A stretch of 64,000 nt of DNA from Bacteroidales bacterium (GCA_020052415.1 JAGVPB010000024.1:36021-100020), one strand, 5' to 3'; counted from the stretch's first letter, positions 26,089 through 35,394 are shown. A program made the numbers and translations. Notes: a model not told the origin generated them from the sequence alone.

Positions 26089-27309
26089 ATGAGAAAAATT
26101 ACATTGTTGATGTTGCTCTTTTCCATGGCAACATTTAGTTTATGGGCCGGCGGGTACCAGGTAAGGCTTCAGGGACAGAAGCAAACCGGGATCGGCCTTA
26201 TCGGAACACCTTTCGCCTTTGGAGCAAGCAGTATTTTTTATAATCCTGGTTCTCTGTCGTTCATGAAAGAGGAATACAGTTTATCGGGTGGCGTCAGCGC
26301 GATTAATTCCAATGTCATTTTCAGAGAAAAGGACTCGGATTATATTGCCAGAACAAATAATAAACTATCAACACCATTCTATTTTTATGGAGCCACGAAA
26401 GTCATTGATGATTTAAGTGTCGGTGTTGGCGTTTATACTCCCTTTGGAAGCTCGACAACCTGGGACGACGATTGGCACGGACGTTATCTGATCCAGAATA
26501 TTGCCCTCTCAGCCATTTTCATTCAGCCCACGGTTTCTTACAAAATAAAAGACATAATTGGTATTGGGGCAGGATTGAGTATTGTACTTGGAAGTGTTGA
26601 TCTTAATCAAAAACTACCGGCGCCGGTAAACGGAGAAGTAAATCTGAACGGAAAGAGCACTGCGCTTGGTTTCAATATTGGCGGATATTTCAGGCCAAAT
26701 GAAAAATTCAACATTGGTATTGACTACAGATCGAATGTGAACATGAAGGTTGAAGACGGAGATACAAAATTCACCAATATTCCCACAGCCCTCGCAAGCG
26801 ATTTTCCACCAACAGGAAAGTTCAATGCAGAATTACCCCTTCCTGCCAATCTTGATTTCGGATTATCATATCAGCTCACAGAAAAATTTTTACTGGCAGC
26901 AGAAATGAATTATGTATTCTGGTCGGCTTATGATTCGCTGATCATTGATTTCAAAGAAAATAACGAAACTCTCCAGGATTCACGAAATCCAAGGGAATAC
27001 AGCAACAGCTTGATATTCCGGCTTGGTGGGGAGTATAAATTCACCGAAAAACTAATTGCCCGTGCAGGAGTTTATTATGATCCGACTCCGACGAACGAAG
27101 ACTATTTCACTCCTGAAACTGTAAGCCTGGATCAGTTCGCATTTACTCTCGGATTGTCATATCTGCCGGTTAAAGGTTTGAGCATAGACTTGTCGTACCT
27201 GCAGCTTGAAGGCTTAGAATCAGACAAAAATTACTCACCTGAAAATTTTGCCGGTACTTACAAAACCAGAGCTTTTATTCCCGGAATCGGTTTAAGTTAT
27301 AATTTCTAA
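26089..27309 (+). CDS. FadL/OmpP1 family outer-membrane transporter
   Basis: The 406-residue protein has a signal peptide (1-20, ending LWAGG). Its mature N terminus (GYQVRLQGQKQTGIG, then TPFAFGASSIFYNPG) is typical of the FadL/OmpP1/TodX family, whose N-terminal hatch region plugs a 14-stranded beta-barrel. Alternating aromatic/hydrophobic strands run to the C-terminal GIGLSYNF with terminal Phe. It probably carries hydrophobic compounds such as fatty acids across the outer membrane. The ATG at 26089 is preferred over a TTG two codons upstream. TATCTTCG at 26051 resembles a -7 box with one mismatch. The SGNH hydrolase follows after 18 bp, which suggests a joint role in lipid use. Confidence 0.88.
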   Translation: MRKITLLMLLFSMATFSLWAGGYQVRLQGQKQTGIGLIGTPFAFGASSIFYNPGSLSFMKEEYSLSGGVSAINSNVIFREKDSDYIARTNNKLSTPFYFYGATKVIDDLSVGVGVYTPFGSSTTWDDDWHGRYLIQNIALSAIFIQPTVSYKIKDIIGIGAGLSIVLGSVDLNQKLPAPVNGEVNLNGKSTALGFNIGGYFRPNEKFNIGIDYRSNVNMKVEDGDTKFTNIPTALASDFPPTGKFNAELPLPANLDFGLSYQLTEKFLLAAEMNYVFWSAYDSLIIDFKENNETLQDSRNPREYSNSLIFRLGGEYKFTEKLIARAGVYYDPTPTNEDYFTPETVSLDQFAFTLGLSYLPVKGLSIDLSYLQLEGLESDKNYSPENFAGTYKTRAFIPGIGLSYNF

Positions 27310-27327
27310 TCCTTAATATTGAATTTT

Positions 27328-28641
27328 ATGAAATACAGATATATCTTATTTATTGGCCTTGCTGCAGTGCTTTTTGCCTGTCAGCCTGAACTCGATGATT
27401 TCAGCACTTCACAGGGAAGCGCCGATTTTTCAACCTATGTTGCACTGGGAAATTCACTGACCGCCGGCTATGCCGATGGCTCACTCTACAGGACGTCACA
27501 ATTGAATTCCTATCCCTCTATCCTTGCAGAACAATTTAAAAAAGCCGGGGGGGGTAATTTTGTTCAACCGCTTATGAATGGCGAATACGGAATTTTACCG
27601 GGTAAATTAAAGCTTGGTTATTCAACCGACTGCCTGGGAACAACGGGCTTGTCGCCTTTGCCAAGCAACGGAGCCCTTGACGCCATTACACCGCTTGGCT
27701 ACCAGGTTAATAATCTCGGAGTACCGGGTGCAAAATCATTTCATCTTTTAGCCCAGGGTTATGGAGATATGGCTGGAATAGGAGTCTATGCAAATCCGTA
27801 TTACGCAAGGTTTGCAAGCAGCGCTTTGTCAACTGTTGTTGGAGATGCAATTGCCATGATGCCTACATTTTATACGCTCTGGATAGGAAATAATGATGTA
27901 CTTTATTATGCAATTGCAGGCGGCGTTGGTGATACCATTACCGGTCAGTCAACCTTTACTTTTGCTATGAATACCATTGTTATGGGGCTTGCCTCTACCG
28001 GCGCCAAAGGCGCTATTGCCAATATTCCGGATATTACGGGCATACCTTTTTTTACAACTATTCCCTCAAACGGTTATGTGGTATCCCAAAATCAGGCTGA
28101 CTCACTTAACATGTTTTTAGGTGGTTATGGATTTCATTATGAAGCGGGTCCTAACTACTTTATAATTGAAGATGCCAATGCTCCGCTTGGATTCAGGCAA
28201 ATGGTCGCGGGAGAACTGCTGTTACTGACTTTACCGCAGGATTCACTAAAATGCGCTTATTGGGGTGGTTTCAATCCAATACTCCAGATACCTGTTGCAA
28301 TTCCCGGACAGTATGTTTTGACCAATGACGAAATTTTAAACATTGAAAATGCAGTTGTGGGTTATAATGCCACCATTGAATCACTGGCAAATCAATACGA
28401 CCTCGCTTATATTGATATGAATGCTAAAATGCAGGATTTAAGCGATGAAATTATAACAAACGGTGTCACTCTCAATGCTGAATTTGTTACCGGAAATGCT
28501 TTCTCACTCGATGGCATTCATCTCACTCCGATGGGATATGCATACATTGCAAACGAATTTATAAGAGGGATCAACTCAAAGTACGGATCAACATTACCCG
28601 TGGTAAGCTTAACCGATTACCAGTCGGTAATACTTCCATAA
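27328..28641 (+). CDS. SGNH/GDSL-family lipoprotein hydrolase
   Basis: The 437-residue protein has a lipoprotein signal with lipobox LFAC (Cys ~18), so it is membrane-anchored. Block I has the nucleophile in VALGNSLTAGYADG (Ser in GNSL, replacing GDSL). Block III is IGNNDVLYYA (GxND), and block V is DGIHLTPMGY (DxxH) near residue 395. Family members hydrolyse lipid or carbohydrate esters. It is downstream of the FadL-like porin in the same direction, and a lipid-ester substrate taken up by the porin is a reasonable inference. TTG at 27319 is a weaker start than ATG at 27328. Confidence 0.87.
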   Translation: MKYRYILFIGLAAVLFACQPELDDFSTSQGSADFSTYVALGNSLTAGYADGSLYRTSQLNSYPSILAEQFKKAGGGNFVQPLMNGEYGILPGKLKLGYSTDCLGTTGLSPLPSNGALDAITPLGYQVNNLGVPGAKSFHLLAQGYGDMAGIGVYANPYYARFASSALSTVVGDAIAMMPTFYTLWIGNNDVLYYAIAGGVGDTITGQSTFTFAMNTIVMGLASTGAKGAIANIPDITGIPFFTTIPSNGYVVSQNQADSLNMFLGGYGFHYEAGPNYFIIEDANAPLGFRQMVAGELLLLTLPQDSLKCAYWGGFNPILQIPVAIPGQYVLTNDEILNIENAVVGYNATIESLANQYDLAYIDMNAKMQDLSDEIITNGVTLNAEFVTGNAFSLDGIHLTPMGYAYIANEFIRGINSKYGSTLPVVSLTDYQSVILP

Positions 28642-28658
28642 ATATATCTCCGGCAATA

Positions 28659-28789
28659 GAGGCTGCCTCAAAAGTCAGAAATCGAAGTCACATTGAGCCT
28701 GTCGAAATGTGTATTGGGCTGAAAATAAATCATACTTCGACAGGCTCAGTATGACTGAGGAAACCGAAAAAGACTTTTGAGACAGCCTC
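28659..28789. mobile_element. MITE-like hairpin with GAGGCTGCCTCAAAAGTC ends (131 bp)
   Basis: The left end GAGGCTGCCTCAAAAGTC and the right end (GAGGCTGTCTCAAAAGTC when read inward) match at 17 of 18 positions. The interior is also inverted: ATTGAGCCTGTCGAA against TTCGACAGGCTCAGT. No ORF is present. A target duplication is not clear (ATA/AAA). It lies 17 bp after the SGNH hydrolase stop and 16 bp before rdgB and may also act as a terminator. Confidence 0.65.
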
Positions 28790-28805
28790 AAACCGGCTAA
28801 ATTTA

Positions 28806-29402
28806 ATGAACCCTGCAATGCCTGAATTGATCTTCGCTACCAACAATCTTCACAAGCTTCAGGAAATTCAACAAGCTGTTGGCAATAAAATAAACATACT
28901 TTCCCTTAAAGACATCGGCTGTGATGAAGATATACCTGAAACTGCTTCAACACTTGAAGGAAATGCATCGTTAAAATCGTGGTACATTTATAGTCATTTT
29001 CACAAGAACTGCTTTGCTGACGATACCGGCCTGGAGGTTGTAGCTTTAAATGGCCGGCCGGGAGTACATTCAGCCCGTTATGCCGGACCAGGCCACGACC
29101 ATGAGAAGAACATCGAAAAATTATTGGCTGAATTACAAGGTGTCAGTAACCGGAAAGCCAGATTTCGGACTGTGATCTCATTAATAATGAATGGAAATGA
29201 AATAATTTTCGAAGGAATAGCAAACGGAAATATTTCAAATCAAAAACATGGCGATAAGGGATTTGGCTATGATCCGGTTTTCATTCCCGATGGTTACCAA
29301 AAATCGTTTGCCGAAATGGATCTGGATGAAAAAAATATTATAAGCCACCGTGGTATTGCTGTACGAAAATTACTGAATTATCTTAAAAGCTATGATAAAT
29401 AA
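28806..29402 (+). CDS. rdgB: XTP/dITP diphosphatase (RdgB/HAM1)
   Basis: The 198-residue protein has the substrate motif [13 protein letters not shown], the catalytic/metal segment [21 protein letters not shown] and the closing [11 protein letters not shown] and [10 protein letters not shown] of the HAM1 family. It hydrolyses ITP, XTP and dITP to monophosphates and so keeps deaminated purines out of nucleic acids. A second ATG four codons in (28818) is equally plausible as a start, since family members often begin directly with the ATNN strand. It is convergent with miaA, with only 9 bp between stops. Confidence 0.95.
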   Translation: MNPAMPELIFATNNLHKLQEIQQAVGNKINILSLKDIGCDEDIPETASTLEGNASLKSWYIYSHFHKNCFADDTGLEVVALNGRPGVHSARYAGPGHDHEKNIEKLLAELQGVSNRKARFRTVISLIMNGNEIIFEGIANGNISNQKHGDKGFGYDPVFIPDGYQKSFAEMDLDEKNIISHRGIAVRKLLNYLKSYDK

Positions 29403-29411
29403 GCAGATCAA

Positions 29412-30323
29412 TTAGCATTCACTTCTTATATATTCAAGTATTTTATCAGTTTCATCCGGATGAAACCAGTGAATGGCGGAATCTTTTTTAAACCATGTCA
29501 GCTGGCGCTTAGCGTACCGTTTGGTATTGGTTTTTATTTGCCCTATTGCCTCCTCCAGAGTGACCCTGTTATCAAGAAAATCAAAAAGTTCTTTATAGCC
29601 AACAGTATTTAAGGCATTCAAATCCCTGTAAGCCTGAAGTCCTTTCACCTCCTCCAAAAGTCCCTGCGACATCATCAAATCCACGCGATCCTCAATTCTT
29701 TTGTACAACTCTTCCCTCGGCAGGTTCAGCCCGATTTTAATGGTTCGAAAGTCACGGGATTTGGCCTGGTTCTTTCTTAATGCCGAATAGGGTTTACCAG
29801 TCAAAATACAAACTTCAAGCGCCCGAAGGATTCGGTTCGGATTGTTCAGATCAACCTTCTGGTAATAATCAGGGTCAAGGGACTTTAATCTTAATTTCAG
29901 CGGTTCAATACCATTCTTTTTAAAGTTGTCCTTTAGCTTAGCTCTTAATTCCGGATCGGCATCCGGCAGATCGTCTATGCCTTTGCAAACAGCATCAATA
30001 TACATCCCTGAACCTCCTGTCATAACTGCGATCGGATGTTTCCGGAACCAGGAATTCAACCATTGAATGACTTCATGTTCAAACCTTGAAATATTATAAT
30101 ATTCACAAACACTGAGATGGCCTGCAAAGTGGTGTTGAACAGCCAGCAACTCCTCTGCCGATGGAGACGCCACGCCGATTTTCAACTCTTTAAATATTTG
30201 CCTTGAGTCAGCCGATATTATCTCTGACTTCATTGCTTTAGCTATCTGTATTGAAACTTTTGTTTTGCCCACTGCTGTGGGACCACAGATGACAACAAGA
30301 ATATTTTTCAGGGATTTTTCCAA
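29412..30323 (-). CDS. miaA: tRNA dimethylallyltransferase MiaA
   Basis: The 303-residue protein has the P-loop CGPTAVGKTKVSIQIA (residues ~13-25), then SADSRQIFKELKIGVASPS and GGSGMYIDAVCKGI, all characteristic of MiaA. It adds the dimethylallyl group to A37 of tRNAs reading UNN codons. The second motif with TNTKRYAKRQLTWFKKD closes the protein. It lies downstream of the pRiA4b ORF-3-like gene on the same strand (gap 43 bp) and may share its transcript. Confidence 0.95.
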   Translation of the reverse strand: MEKSLKNILVVICGPTAVGKTKVSIQIAKAMKSEIISADSRQIFKELKIGVASPSAEELLAVQHHFAGHLSVCEYYNISRFEHEVIQWLNSWFRKHPIAVMTGGSGMYIDAVCKGIDDLPDADPELRAKLKDNFKKNGIEPLKLRLKSLDPDYYQKVDLNNPNRILRALEVCILTGKPYSALRKNQAKSRDFRTIKIGLNLPREELYKRIEDRVDLMMSQGLLEEVKGLQAYRDLNALNTVGYKELFDFLDNRVTLEEAIGQIKTNTKRYAKRQLTWFKKDSAIHWFHPDETDKILEYIRSEC

Positions 30324-30366
30324 TTAATGATGAAACCTGAATCAGTAAATCATACGTCATTCAGAC

Positions 30367-30930
30367 CTAATTCAATATAAATTCGCTGCCTTCGGTATCT
30401 TCCTTTATGTCGAAAGTATCATCGAGCAAATCAGTGTAATCGTCAATTATTGGTTGCGCTGATTCTTCTTCCTCATCATCAAGGATCAACTGAGGTACGA
30501 CAGGTTGTTCAAGTTCCCCTTTTTTAAGGGTGCAGCGGGGATAAACCGATTCATCCTTCTGTATATGAACGCTGAGCAATTCAATATAAAAAGTTCGCAT
30601 GTTCAGGAAATCATACTCATACAGTAATCGCTGATGCGGATCGTCAATGAAGTTCCTTATAAGCGAATCCTTCATAATTGATGTTTCTTCAAAGGGCTTG
30701 TTTTTCTCATCAGGATATTCTTCGTTGAGCATATCAATCAGCGTAATTTCCTTTTCCTTATTCCATTTTTGATCACAAATATGAAAGGAAGCAAGTTCCC
30801 CGCCGTTCAAATTTGTACACTGCGAAATGATATTATGAAAATCCAGAAATGACTGGTTTGCCTGTATTTCTATATCCCTGACAAAATCATCGTTTGTATC
30901 CGACAGCAATCTGAATTTATATACATGCAT
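30367..30930 (-). CDS. pRiA4b ORF-3-like (IS1096 passenger TnpR-type) protein
   Basis: The 187-residue protein begins YKFRLLSDTNDDFVRDIEI and FLDFHNIISQC, with a following W near DQKW; this is the layout of the pRiA4b ORF-3-like domain. The C terminus is acidic (DDEEEES, then DDYTDLLDDTF). The family name recalls mobile elements, but in Bacteroidota this stand-alone form sits among housekeeping genes, as here between miaA and cca, and no transposase is near. Its function is unknown. It is cytoplasmic, with no signal peptide. Confidence 0.75.
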   Translation of the reverse strand: MHVYKFRLLSDTNDDFVRDIEIQANQSFLDFHNIISQCTNLNGGELASFHICDQKWNKEKEITLIDMLNEEYPDEKNKPFEETSIMKDSLIRNFIDDPHQRLLYEYDFLNMRTFYIELLSVHIQKDESVYPRCTLKKGELEQPVVPQLILDDEEEESAQPIIDDYTDLLDDTFDIKEDTEGSEFILN

Positions 30931-31023
30931 TGTTCAACCCATTTGATAATTTGCAATAAAAATAAAAAAAATATTAATTAAAAAACTATTTTTCGAACCT
31001 GAGTCAATATTTATCTGAAATTT

Positions 31024-32451
31024 TTATGTTTTTTTAGTAGTAGCTTCAAGTCCTGATTTACGGCCACATTCCAGCATAAAGGCAAAAGCTTCTTCAAAGT
31101 CGTTACGTATGTTCCCATCGAGGATCGCTTCTCTGATGGCGGTTTTTATTTCACCGACAATTTTTCCCGGTTTGATATTGAATGTTTCCATGATCAGTTC
31201 ACCTGAAACAGGAGGCTGCCAGTTGCGCAGCCTGTCTTTTTTCTCAATATCCACCATTTTTTTTCTGACAAGCTTAAAATTATTAAGGTACTTGCTGACC
31301 TTTATTTCATTTTTAGAAGTAATGTCCGCCTCGCATAACATCATCAGATCATCAATATCATCACCTGCATCAAATAGCAGCCGTCGTATTGCCGAATCGG
31401 TAACATAACTTTCCGCCAGGATGATTGGCCTCAGATGCAGCATCACGATTTTCTGAACATATTTCATCCGTTCATCCATAGGTAGCCTTAGCCTTTTGAA
31501 AATCATAGGAACCATTTTGGCTCCAAGAAACTCGTGCCCGTGAAATGACCACCCCGTTTTAACATCGAATTTTTTCGTAGCCGGCTTGGCAATATCATGC
31601 AGCAGGGCCGACCACCTGAGCCAAAGGCTGCCGGAGACAAGTGCAAGATTATCGAGCACTTTCAGGGTATGGTAGAAATTATCTTTATGGCCTTTTCCGT
31701 TCATTGTTTCTACCCCTTTTAATGCCTGTAACTGCGGAAAGATCAATTGAAGCAGGCCGGACTTTTCAAGTAAAATAAAACCAATAGAAGGTTCGGACGC
31801 CAGGATGATCTTGTTCAGTTCATCGGTTATCCTTTCCATCGAAACAATCTTTATTCTTTCAGCATTCCTTTTGATTGCGTTAAAGGTAATGTCTTCAATT
31901 GCAAAGTCAAGCTGAGCAGCAAACCTGATGGCTCTCATCATTCTTAAGGGATCGTCGGAAAAAGTCAAATCCGGATCGAGGGGAGTCCGTATTATTTTTT
32001 TATGAAGGTCGTTCACGCCATCAAAAGGATCGAGCAGTGCTCCGTAATCTGGCTTATTCAGGCTTATTGCCAGGGTGTTTACGGTAAAATCTCGCCGGTT
32101 CTGATCATCCTCTAATGTCCCGTCCTCAACTGCCGGTTTCCTGGAGTCGTGATTGTACGATTCCTTACGGGCGCCGACAAATTCAACTTGCCATACTTCA
32201 TCGCCCGGATAATTCACCATAGCCGTCCCAAAATTTTTAAATACTGTTACTTTGGTTCTCTTTCCGATTTTATCTGCGAAAATTTGGGCAAGCTTTATTC
32301 CGCTTCCAACCACGACAATATCTATGTCGGTACATTTACGGCCAAGGATCGAATCCCTGACATAACCTCCCACGACATAAGCCGGGCAATTTAATTCTAC
32401 AGCTGCATCAGCCAAAAGCTTAAAAACGGGTTCTTTAATAAATTCTGTCAA
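31024..32451 (-). CDS. cca: CCA tRNA nucleotidyltransferase / poly(A) polymerase family with HD domain
   Basis: The 475-residue protein has the class II nucleotidyltransferase head (VVGGYVRDSILG, then CTDIDIVVVG with the two metal Asp residues) at ~25-50. It has RRDFTVNTLAI and DPLRMMRAIRFA in the neck, and an HD domain (LLHDIAKPATKK, ~285) followed by HGHEFLGAKM. None of the tRNA genes in this window encodes CCA, so such an enzyme is required. The added HD domain is usual for the Bacteroidota version. The promoter box is 18 bp upstream, so the mRNA leader is very short. Confidence 0.92.
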   Translation of the reverse strand: MTEFIKEPVFKLLADAAVELNCPAYVVGGYVRDSILGRKCTDIDIVVVGSGIKLAQIFADKIGKRTKVTVFKNFGTAMVNYPGDEVWQVEFVGARKESYNHDSRKPAVEDGTLEDDQNRRDFTVNTLAISLNKPDYGALLDPFDGVNDLHKKIIRTPLDPDLTFSDDPLRMMRAIRFAAQLDFAIEDITFNAIKRNAERIKIVSMERITDELNKIILASEPSIGFILLEKSGLLQLIFPQLQALKGVETMNGKGHKDNFYHTLKVLDNLALVSGSLWLRWSALLHDIAKPATKKFDVKTGWSFHGHEFLGAKMVPMIFKRLRLPMDERMKYVQKIVMLHLRPIILAESYVTDSAIRRLLFDAGDDIDDLMMLCEADITSKNEIKVSKYLNNFKLVRKKMVDIEKKDRLRNWQPPVSGELIMETFNIKPGKIVGEIKTAIREAILDGNIRNDFEEAFAFMLECGRKSGLEATTKKT

Positions 32452-32468
32452 TCCATTTTTTTATTTTG

Positions 32469-32476
32469 CAAAATTA
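32469..32476 (-). promoter_or_regulatory. -7 box upstream of cca
   Basis: TAATTTTG on the minus strand fits TAnnTTTG. With the start codon at 32451, transcription would begin about 10-12 nt before the ATG. No clear -33 element. Confidence 0.4.
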
Positions 32477-32589
32477 TCATTAATCATGGGATTTTAAAAC
32501 GAAAGCAAGAGGAAGAGAGTTAAAAATAATTCAGAATATCCCGGTATGATTTATTCTAATTATTCCGAAAAAGAAATTGCAATAATAAC

Positions 32590-32616
32590 TTGACTTTTAT
32601 TATTTGTATATATTTG
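32590..32616 (+). promoter_or_regulatory. Promoter of the DUF3276 gene
   Basis: TTGAC at 32590-32594 and TATATTTG at 32609-32616 match the Bacteroidota -33 and -7 elements, with 16 bp between TTG and the -7 box. Transcription from ~32622 gives a 30-nt leader to the ATG at 32653 and excludes the earlier start at 32590. Confidence 0.6.
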
Positions 32617-32652
32617 CGTGGGAAAATTATTAATATTCACAATCGAAAGAGC

Positions 32653-33054
32653 ATGGAAGAGTTTGAAAACAAAGAACAAAGCAGTGTCAGAGAAGAAATC
32701 TTTTCAAGGACTGTAAGGGCGGGAAAAAGAACGTATTTCTTTGATGTAAAAGCGACAAAGTCGGATGAGCAGTACCTTACGATTACCGAAAGTAAGCGTA
32801 AATTTAACAATGACCAGGGTAAATTTTTCTATGAAAAACACAAGCTTTTTCTTTATAAGGAGGATTTTGAAAAGTTTGCCAGGGGATTAAATGCCGCCAT
32901 TGAATTTATTCAAACAGGTGTGGCGCCTGAAGATCCTGATGCAGAACCGGTGAAGGAAACGCCTGATGAACCTGCGACCGACATTGAGTTTGAAAGCCTC
33001 GGTGATGTCAGCAGCACCGAAGACCATGTTGCCGATAGTGAAACGAAAGAATAG
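32653..33054 (+). CDS. DUF3276 / PUR-alpha-like nucleic-acid-binding protein
   Basis: The 133-residue protein contains the compact PUR domain of DUF3276 (~15-85): IFSRTVRAGKRTYFFDVK, YLTITESKRKF and HKLFLYKEDFEKFARGL. Bacterial PUR-alpha homologues bind single-stranded DNA or RNA. The C-terminal third is acidic and disordered (PEDPDAEPVKETPDEP). The chosen start is the ATG after the promoter; longer versions would lie in the promoter itself. It is a single-gene transcript ending at a good hairpin terminator 3 bp after the stop. Confidence 0.9.
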   Translation: MEEFENKEQSSVREEIFSRTVRAGKRTYFFDVKATKSDEQYLTITESKRKFNNDQGKFFYEKHKLFLYKEDFEKFARGLNAAIEFIQTGVAPEDPDAEPVKETPDEPATDIEFESLGDVSSTEDHVADSETKE

Positions 33055-33056
33055 TT

Positions 33057-33092
33057 TCAGAGGATTGATCTTGTTTGGAATCCTCTGACTTT
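33057..33092 (+). terminator. Intrinsic terminator of the DUF3276 gene
   Basis: TCAGAGGATT (33057-33066) and AATCCTCTGA (33079-33088) form a perfect 10-bp stem with a 12-nt loop, followed by CTTTTG. It starts 2 bp after the stop codon. Confidence 0.75.
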
Positions 33093-33144
33093 TGCTAAGA
33101 CCTGTTTAGATGGAAAAAGGGTTCATTGGCTGAGAAATTATCGC

Positions 33145-33207
33145 TTTGACCTAAGGCTTTTGTCTTTTTCCTTTTACCTTTTTCCTTTTTCCTTTTATCT
33201 TTTATCT
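33145..33207 (-). repeat. AAAAGG/GATAAAAG word repeat at a stop codon
   Basis: On the minus strand, beginning at the stop codon of the T9SS protein gene, the DNA is a degenerate run of GATAAAAGGAAAAAGG words. It is purine-only in this orientation. A related run of AAAGTAAAAAG words is at 39655-39720. Confidence 0.55.
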
Positions 33208-34788
33208 TACCACAAACCTCCCCGTCCCTGCTACCTTCCCGTCGCTCTTCACTACCGCAAAATACAATCCCTTCGCCCATCCGCATAAATCTTTCCTCGT
33301 TTCCTGCTGCCCTTTCCATATCTTTTCGCTGTGAACCCTTTGCCCATAAATGTTGTAACACTCTAACAGCATATTGCTGTGATGATCGGTGTTTTGGAAG
33401 GCAAGGGTTATTTCCGTTTCGGCAGGGTTGGGGTAGGCGGTGATAGGAATGATCGCAATAAAGTTGTAGTATTCCTCCGGTGAGGGGATTTCCTCAGCGC
33501 CTGTCCATACCAGGCAATCCGATAAATCTATTGTGCCCGATTGTATCGGCTCCGGGCAAAGACTGTCGTATGTGTAGGTGTTGGTGTCGAAGGGAACCGG
33601 TTGGAGATTTTCGTCAATTTTATAAAGGTAAATATTCTTGTCATTGTTAGTTTCCTTAATTGTCGAGGCAACAACAAAATTATTATCGGATGATTTTATA
33701 AGGCTTGGAATTCCAATAACATTTGGTCTGAGTTGAAAATTAAAAAGATTAGCAGCTGTGTCTATTTTGAAATCTGCAACATAAAAATTGGAGTAAACCG
33801 GTTCATAAAAGCCTGTAGCTAGAAAAGTAGTGTCATTTATCTTTGTCACTTCACGCATATAATTTGAAATTATACCTGACCCAATTTGATCATTATAAAT
33901 CTGATTATAACCAACTTCTTCACCTTCTGTGTTATAAAACATCAATAATGAATTACCATCATTACCCACTCTTCTTAATCCTACACCCATGATAATTGAA
34001 TCGTTAAGGGGTATTGAATAATATGCATCACCAAACACTGAATCAAGTTGGTAAAAAGGCAATATCCATTTCTCATTGAAAAGACTGTCTATTCCGATAA
34101 ACAGCGGACGCAAAAAGTAATGTGTTGTATCACTCGGAAAAGGCCAGTAGCAGAAGCCTGAAATATAATATTCATTGTTATGCTCCATTAAATCATACGC
34201 AATTGGTTCTGCGATCCAGGGATAATTGTCCTTTGATGCATAACCTTTTTTCCATAATACATCACCATCGGTGTTCAGGCACTGCAGGAAAATTTTTTCA
34301 ATTTCAAGTTCATCATCACAAACTTCTAAAACGATTATTTCATTATTCTCATTTACTATTACATCCATTGCACCACCCTCATCTAATTCATCATCAACCA
34401 ATATCCTGCACCATTCTTCCTCGCCACAGGGATTAAATTTTGCAACAAAAGGCCATGTTACATCATTGAATTTTACTCCGGCAACATATCTGTTTCCTTC
34501 ATTATCCATGGCAACACTCCACCCCTGCAATGAAAAAGTATTATGATGTATAATTTTATCCCAATAGAGGTCACCATTAACATCAGTTTTCACATTCCAG
34601 CCTTCCCAATTCTGCGATACCTCAACCACTCCTTCAATGTAATATCCCTTGTCGTAAAATTCAATAACGTCTTTGGCTCCTTCAGCTCTATTTGATAAAC
34701 CAATATGCACTTCCCAATCCTGATTCTGTGAAAAGACAAATAAGTTTGTCAGAAGACTAATGATCGTAAATAAAGTTTTAGTTTTCAA
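33202..34788 (-). CDS. T9SS-exported beta-propeller-like protein
   Basis: The 528-residue protein has a signal peptide (~1-20, ending FVFSQ). It then has repeated strands with the pattern GW.V..D..GN.Y.AG and D.NN..V.AS of a beta-propeller. The end (ITAYPNPAETEITLAF, then YNIYGQRVHSEKI and KGLYFAVVKSDGKVAGTGRFVVR) is a type A T9SS sorting domain, so the protein is secreted or surface-bound. No catalytic motif was seen. The start codon is TTG in TTGA, overlapping the stop of the upstream 161-residue gene by 4 nt, so translation is coupled. Confidence 0.82.
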   Translation of the reverse strand: MKTKTLFTIISLLTNLFVFSQNQDWEVHIGLSNRAEGAKDVIEFYDKGYYIEGVVEVSQNWEGWNVKTDVNGDLYWDKIIHHNTFSLQGWSVAMDNEGNRYVAGVKFNDVTWPFVAKFNPCGEEEWCRILVDDELDEGGAMDVIVNENNEIIVLEVCDDELEIEKIFLQCLNTDGDVLWKKGYASKDNYPWIAEPIAYDLMEHNNEYYISGFCYWPFPSDTTHYFLRPLFIGIDSLFNEKWILPFYQLDSVFGDAYYSIPLNDSIIMGVGLRRVGNDGNSLLMFYNTEGEEVGYNQIYNDQIGSGIISNYMREVTKINDTTFLATGFYEPVYSNFYVADFKIDTAANLFNFQLRPNVIGIPSLIKSSDNNFVVASTIKETNNDKNIYLYKIDENLQPVPFDTNTYTYDSLCPEPIQSGTIDLSDCLVWTGAEEIPSPEEYYNFIAIIPITAYPNPAETEITLAFQNTDHHSNMLLECYNIYGQRVHSEKIWKGQQETRKDLCGWAKGLYFAVVKSDGKVAGTGRFVVR

Positions 34789-35270
34789 AATCCCTTTTGG
34801 TGTTGGTTGTAATAATCAAAAAGCTTCATTATCAGTATGGCGCTTTCGGAAATTTCAACCGACAGGTCGTCCTTCAGCCATTCCAGTACTTCCAGTATGT
34901 GTGCAGATAGCGGATTATGCGGTTCCCAAAGGATTTTGATTGCACTATGTTCCAGGAAAATGTACTTGTCGCGGTTATTGGCAAGGCCCGGCTGCCAGTT
35001 TTCGAGGTATTCATCGGTTTGCTTAAACAGCTTACGCATATCTTCGCCGTCGAGCCAGCCAATGCCCATCACCCTTTTCATCACCAGTAAGTTTTTATCA
35101 AAACTTACAGGCTGGATTCTGAAAAAACCCGGTTGATCATCAGCCGAATAAGAATATACAATCTTTCCCTCGCTGAACTTCACATCCGCAATCGGTGTCG
35201 TCCAGTCCTCATTACCTCTCTGGGCAACTGCAAAAACAGGAATCATAAAGAGTATAACCAGGTTTCGCAT
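34785..35270 (-). CDS. Small exported protein of unknown function, coupled to a T9SS cargo gene
   Basis: The 161-residue protein has a signal peptide (MRNLVILFMIPVFAVAQ) and a mature part of about 144 residues with mixed strands and a helical C-terminal half (SAHILEVLEWLKDDLSVEISESAILIMK). No sorting domain, lipobox or motif is visible, so it is probably periplasmic. I do not recognise the family. It is translationally coupled with the beta-propeller T9SS protein that follows, which suggests that it assists or pairs with it. Confidence 0.7.
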   Translation of the reverse strand: MRNLVILFMIPVFAVAQRGNEDWTTPIADVKFSEGKIVYSYSADDQPGFFRIQPVSFDKNLLVMKRVMGIGWLDGEDMRKLFKQTDEYLENWQPGLANNRDKYIFLEHSAIKILWEPHNPLSAHILEVLEWLKDDLSVEISESAILIMKLFDYYNQHQKGF

Positions 35271-35316
35271 ATTCTTAAGCGTTAATGTTTCTCAAAAATA
35301 CATTAATAATCTGAAA

Positions 35317-35354
35317 CAAAAAAAATCCCCCTCACGTTCTGCGAGGAGGATTTT
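35317..35354 (-). terminator. Intrinsic terminator of the GEVED/CARDB protein gene
   Basis: On the minus strand AAAATCCTCCTC and GAGGGGGATTTT form a stem of about 12 bp with one mismatch around a nine-base loop. The stem leads into eight or more T. It lies 40 bp past the stop at 35395. Confidence 0.8.
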
Positions 35355-35394
35355 AAAACTATAATTTTGATAATCCTTGTGTTATTCGCTGAAT

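Noticed and set aside
30367..30930. IS1096-type passenger gene as evidence of a transposon
   Set aside because: No transposase, inverted ends or target duplication surround it; it sits between miaA and cca like a resident gene.
33095..33361. 88-residue minus-strand ORF at the T9SS gene end
   Set aside because: It is an alternative frame of the C-terminal sorting domain running into the AAAAGG word repeat.
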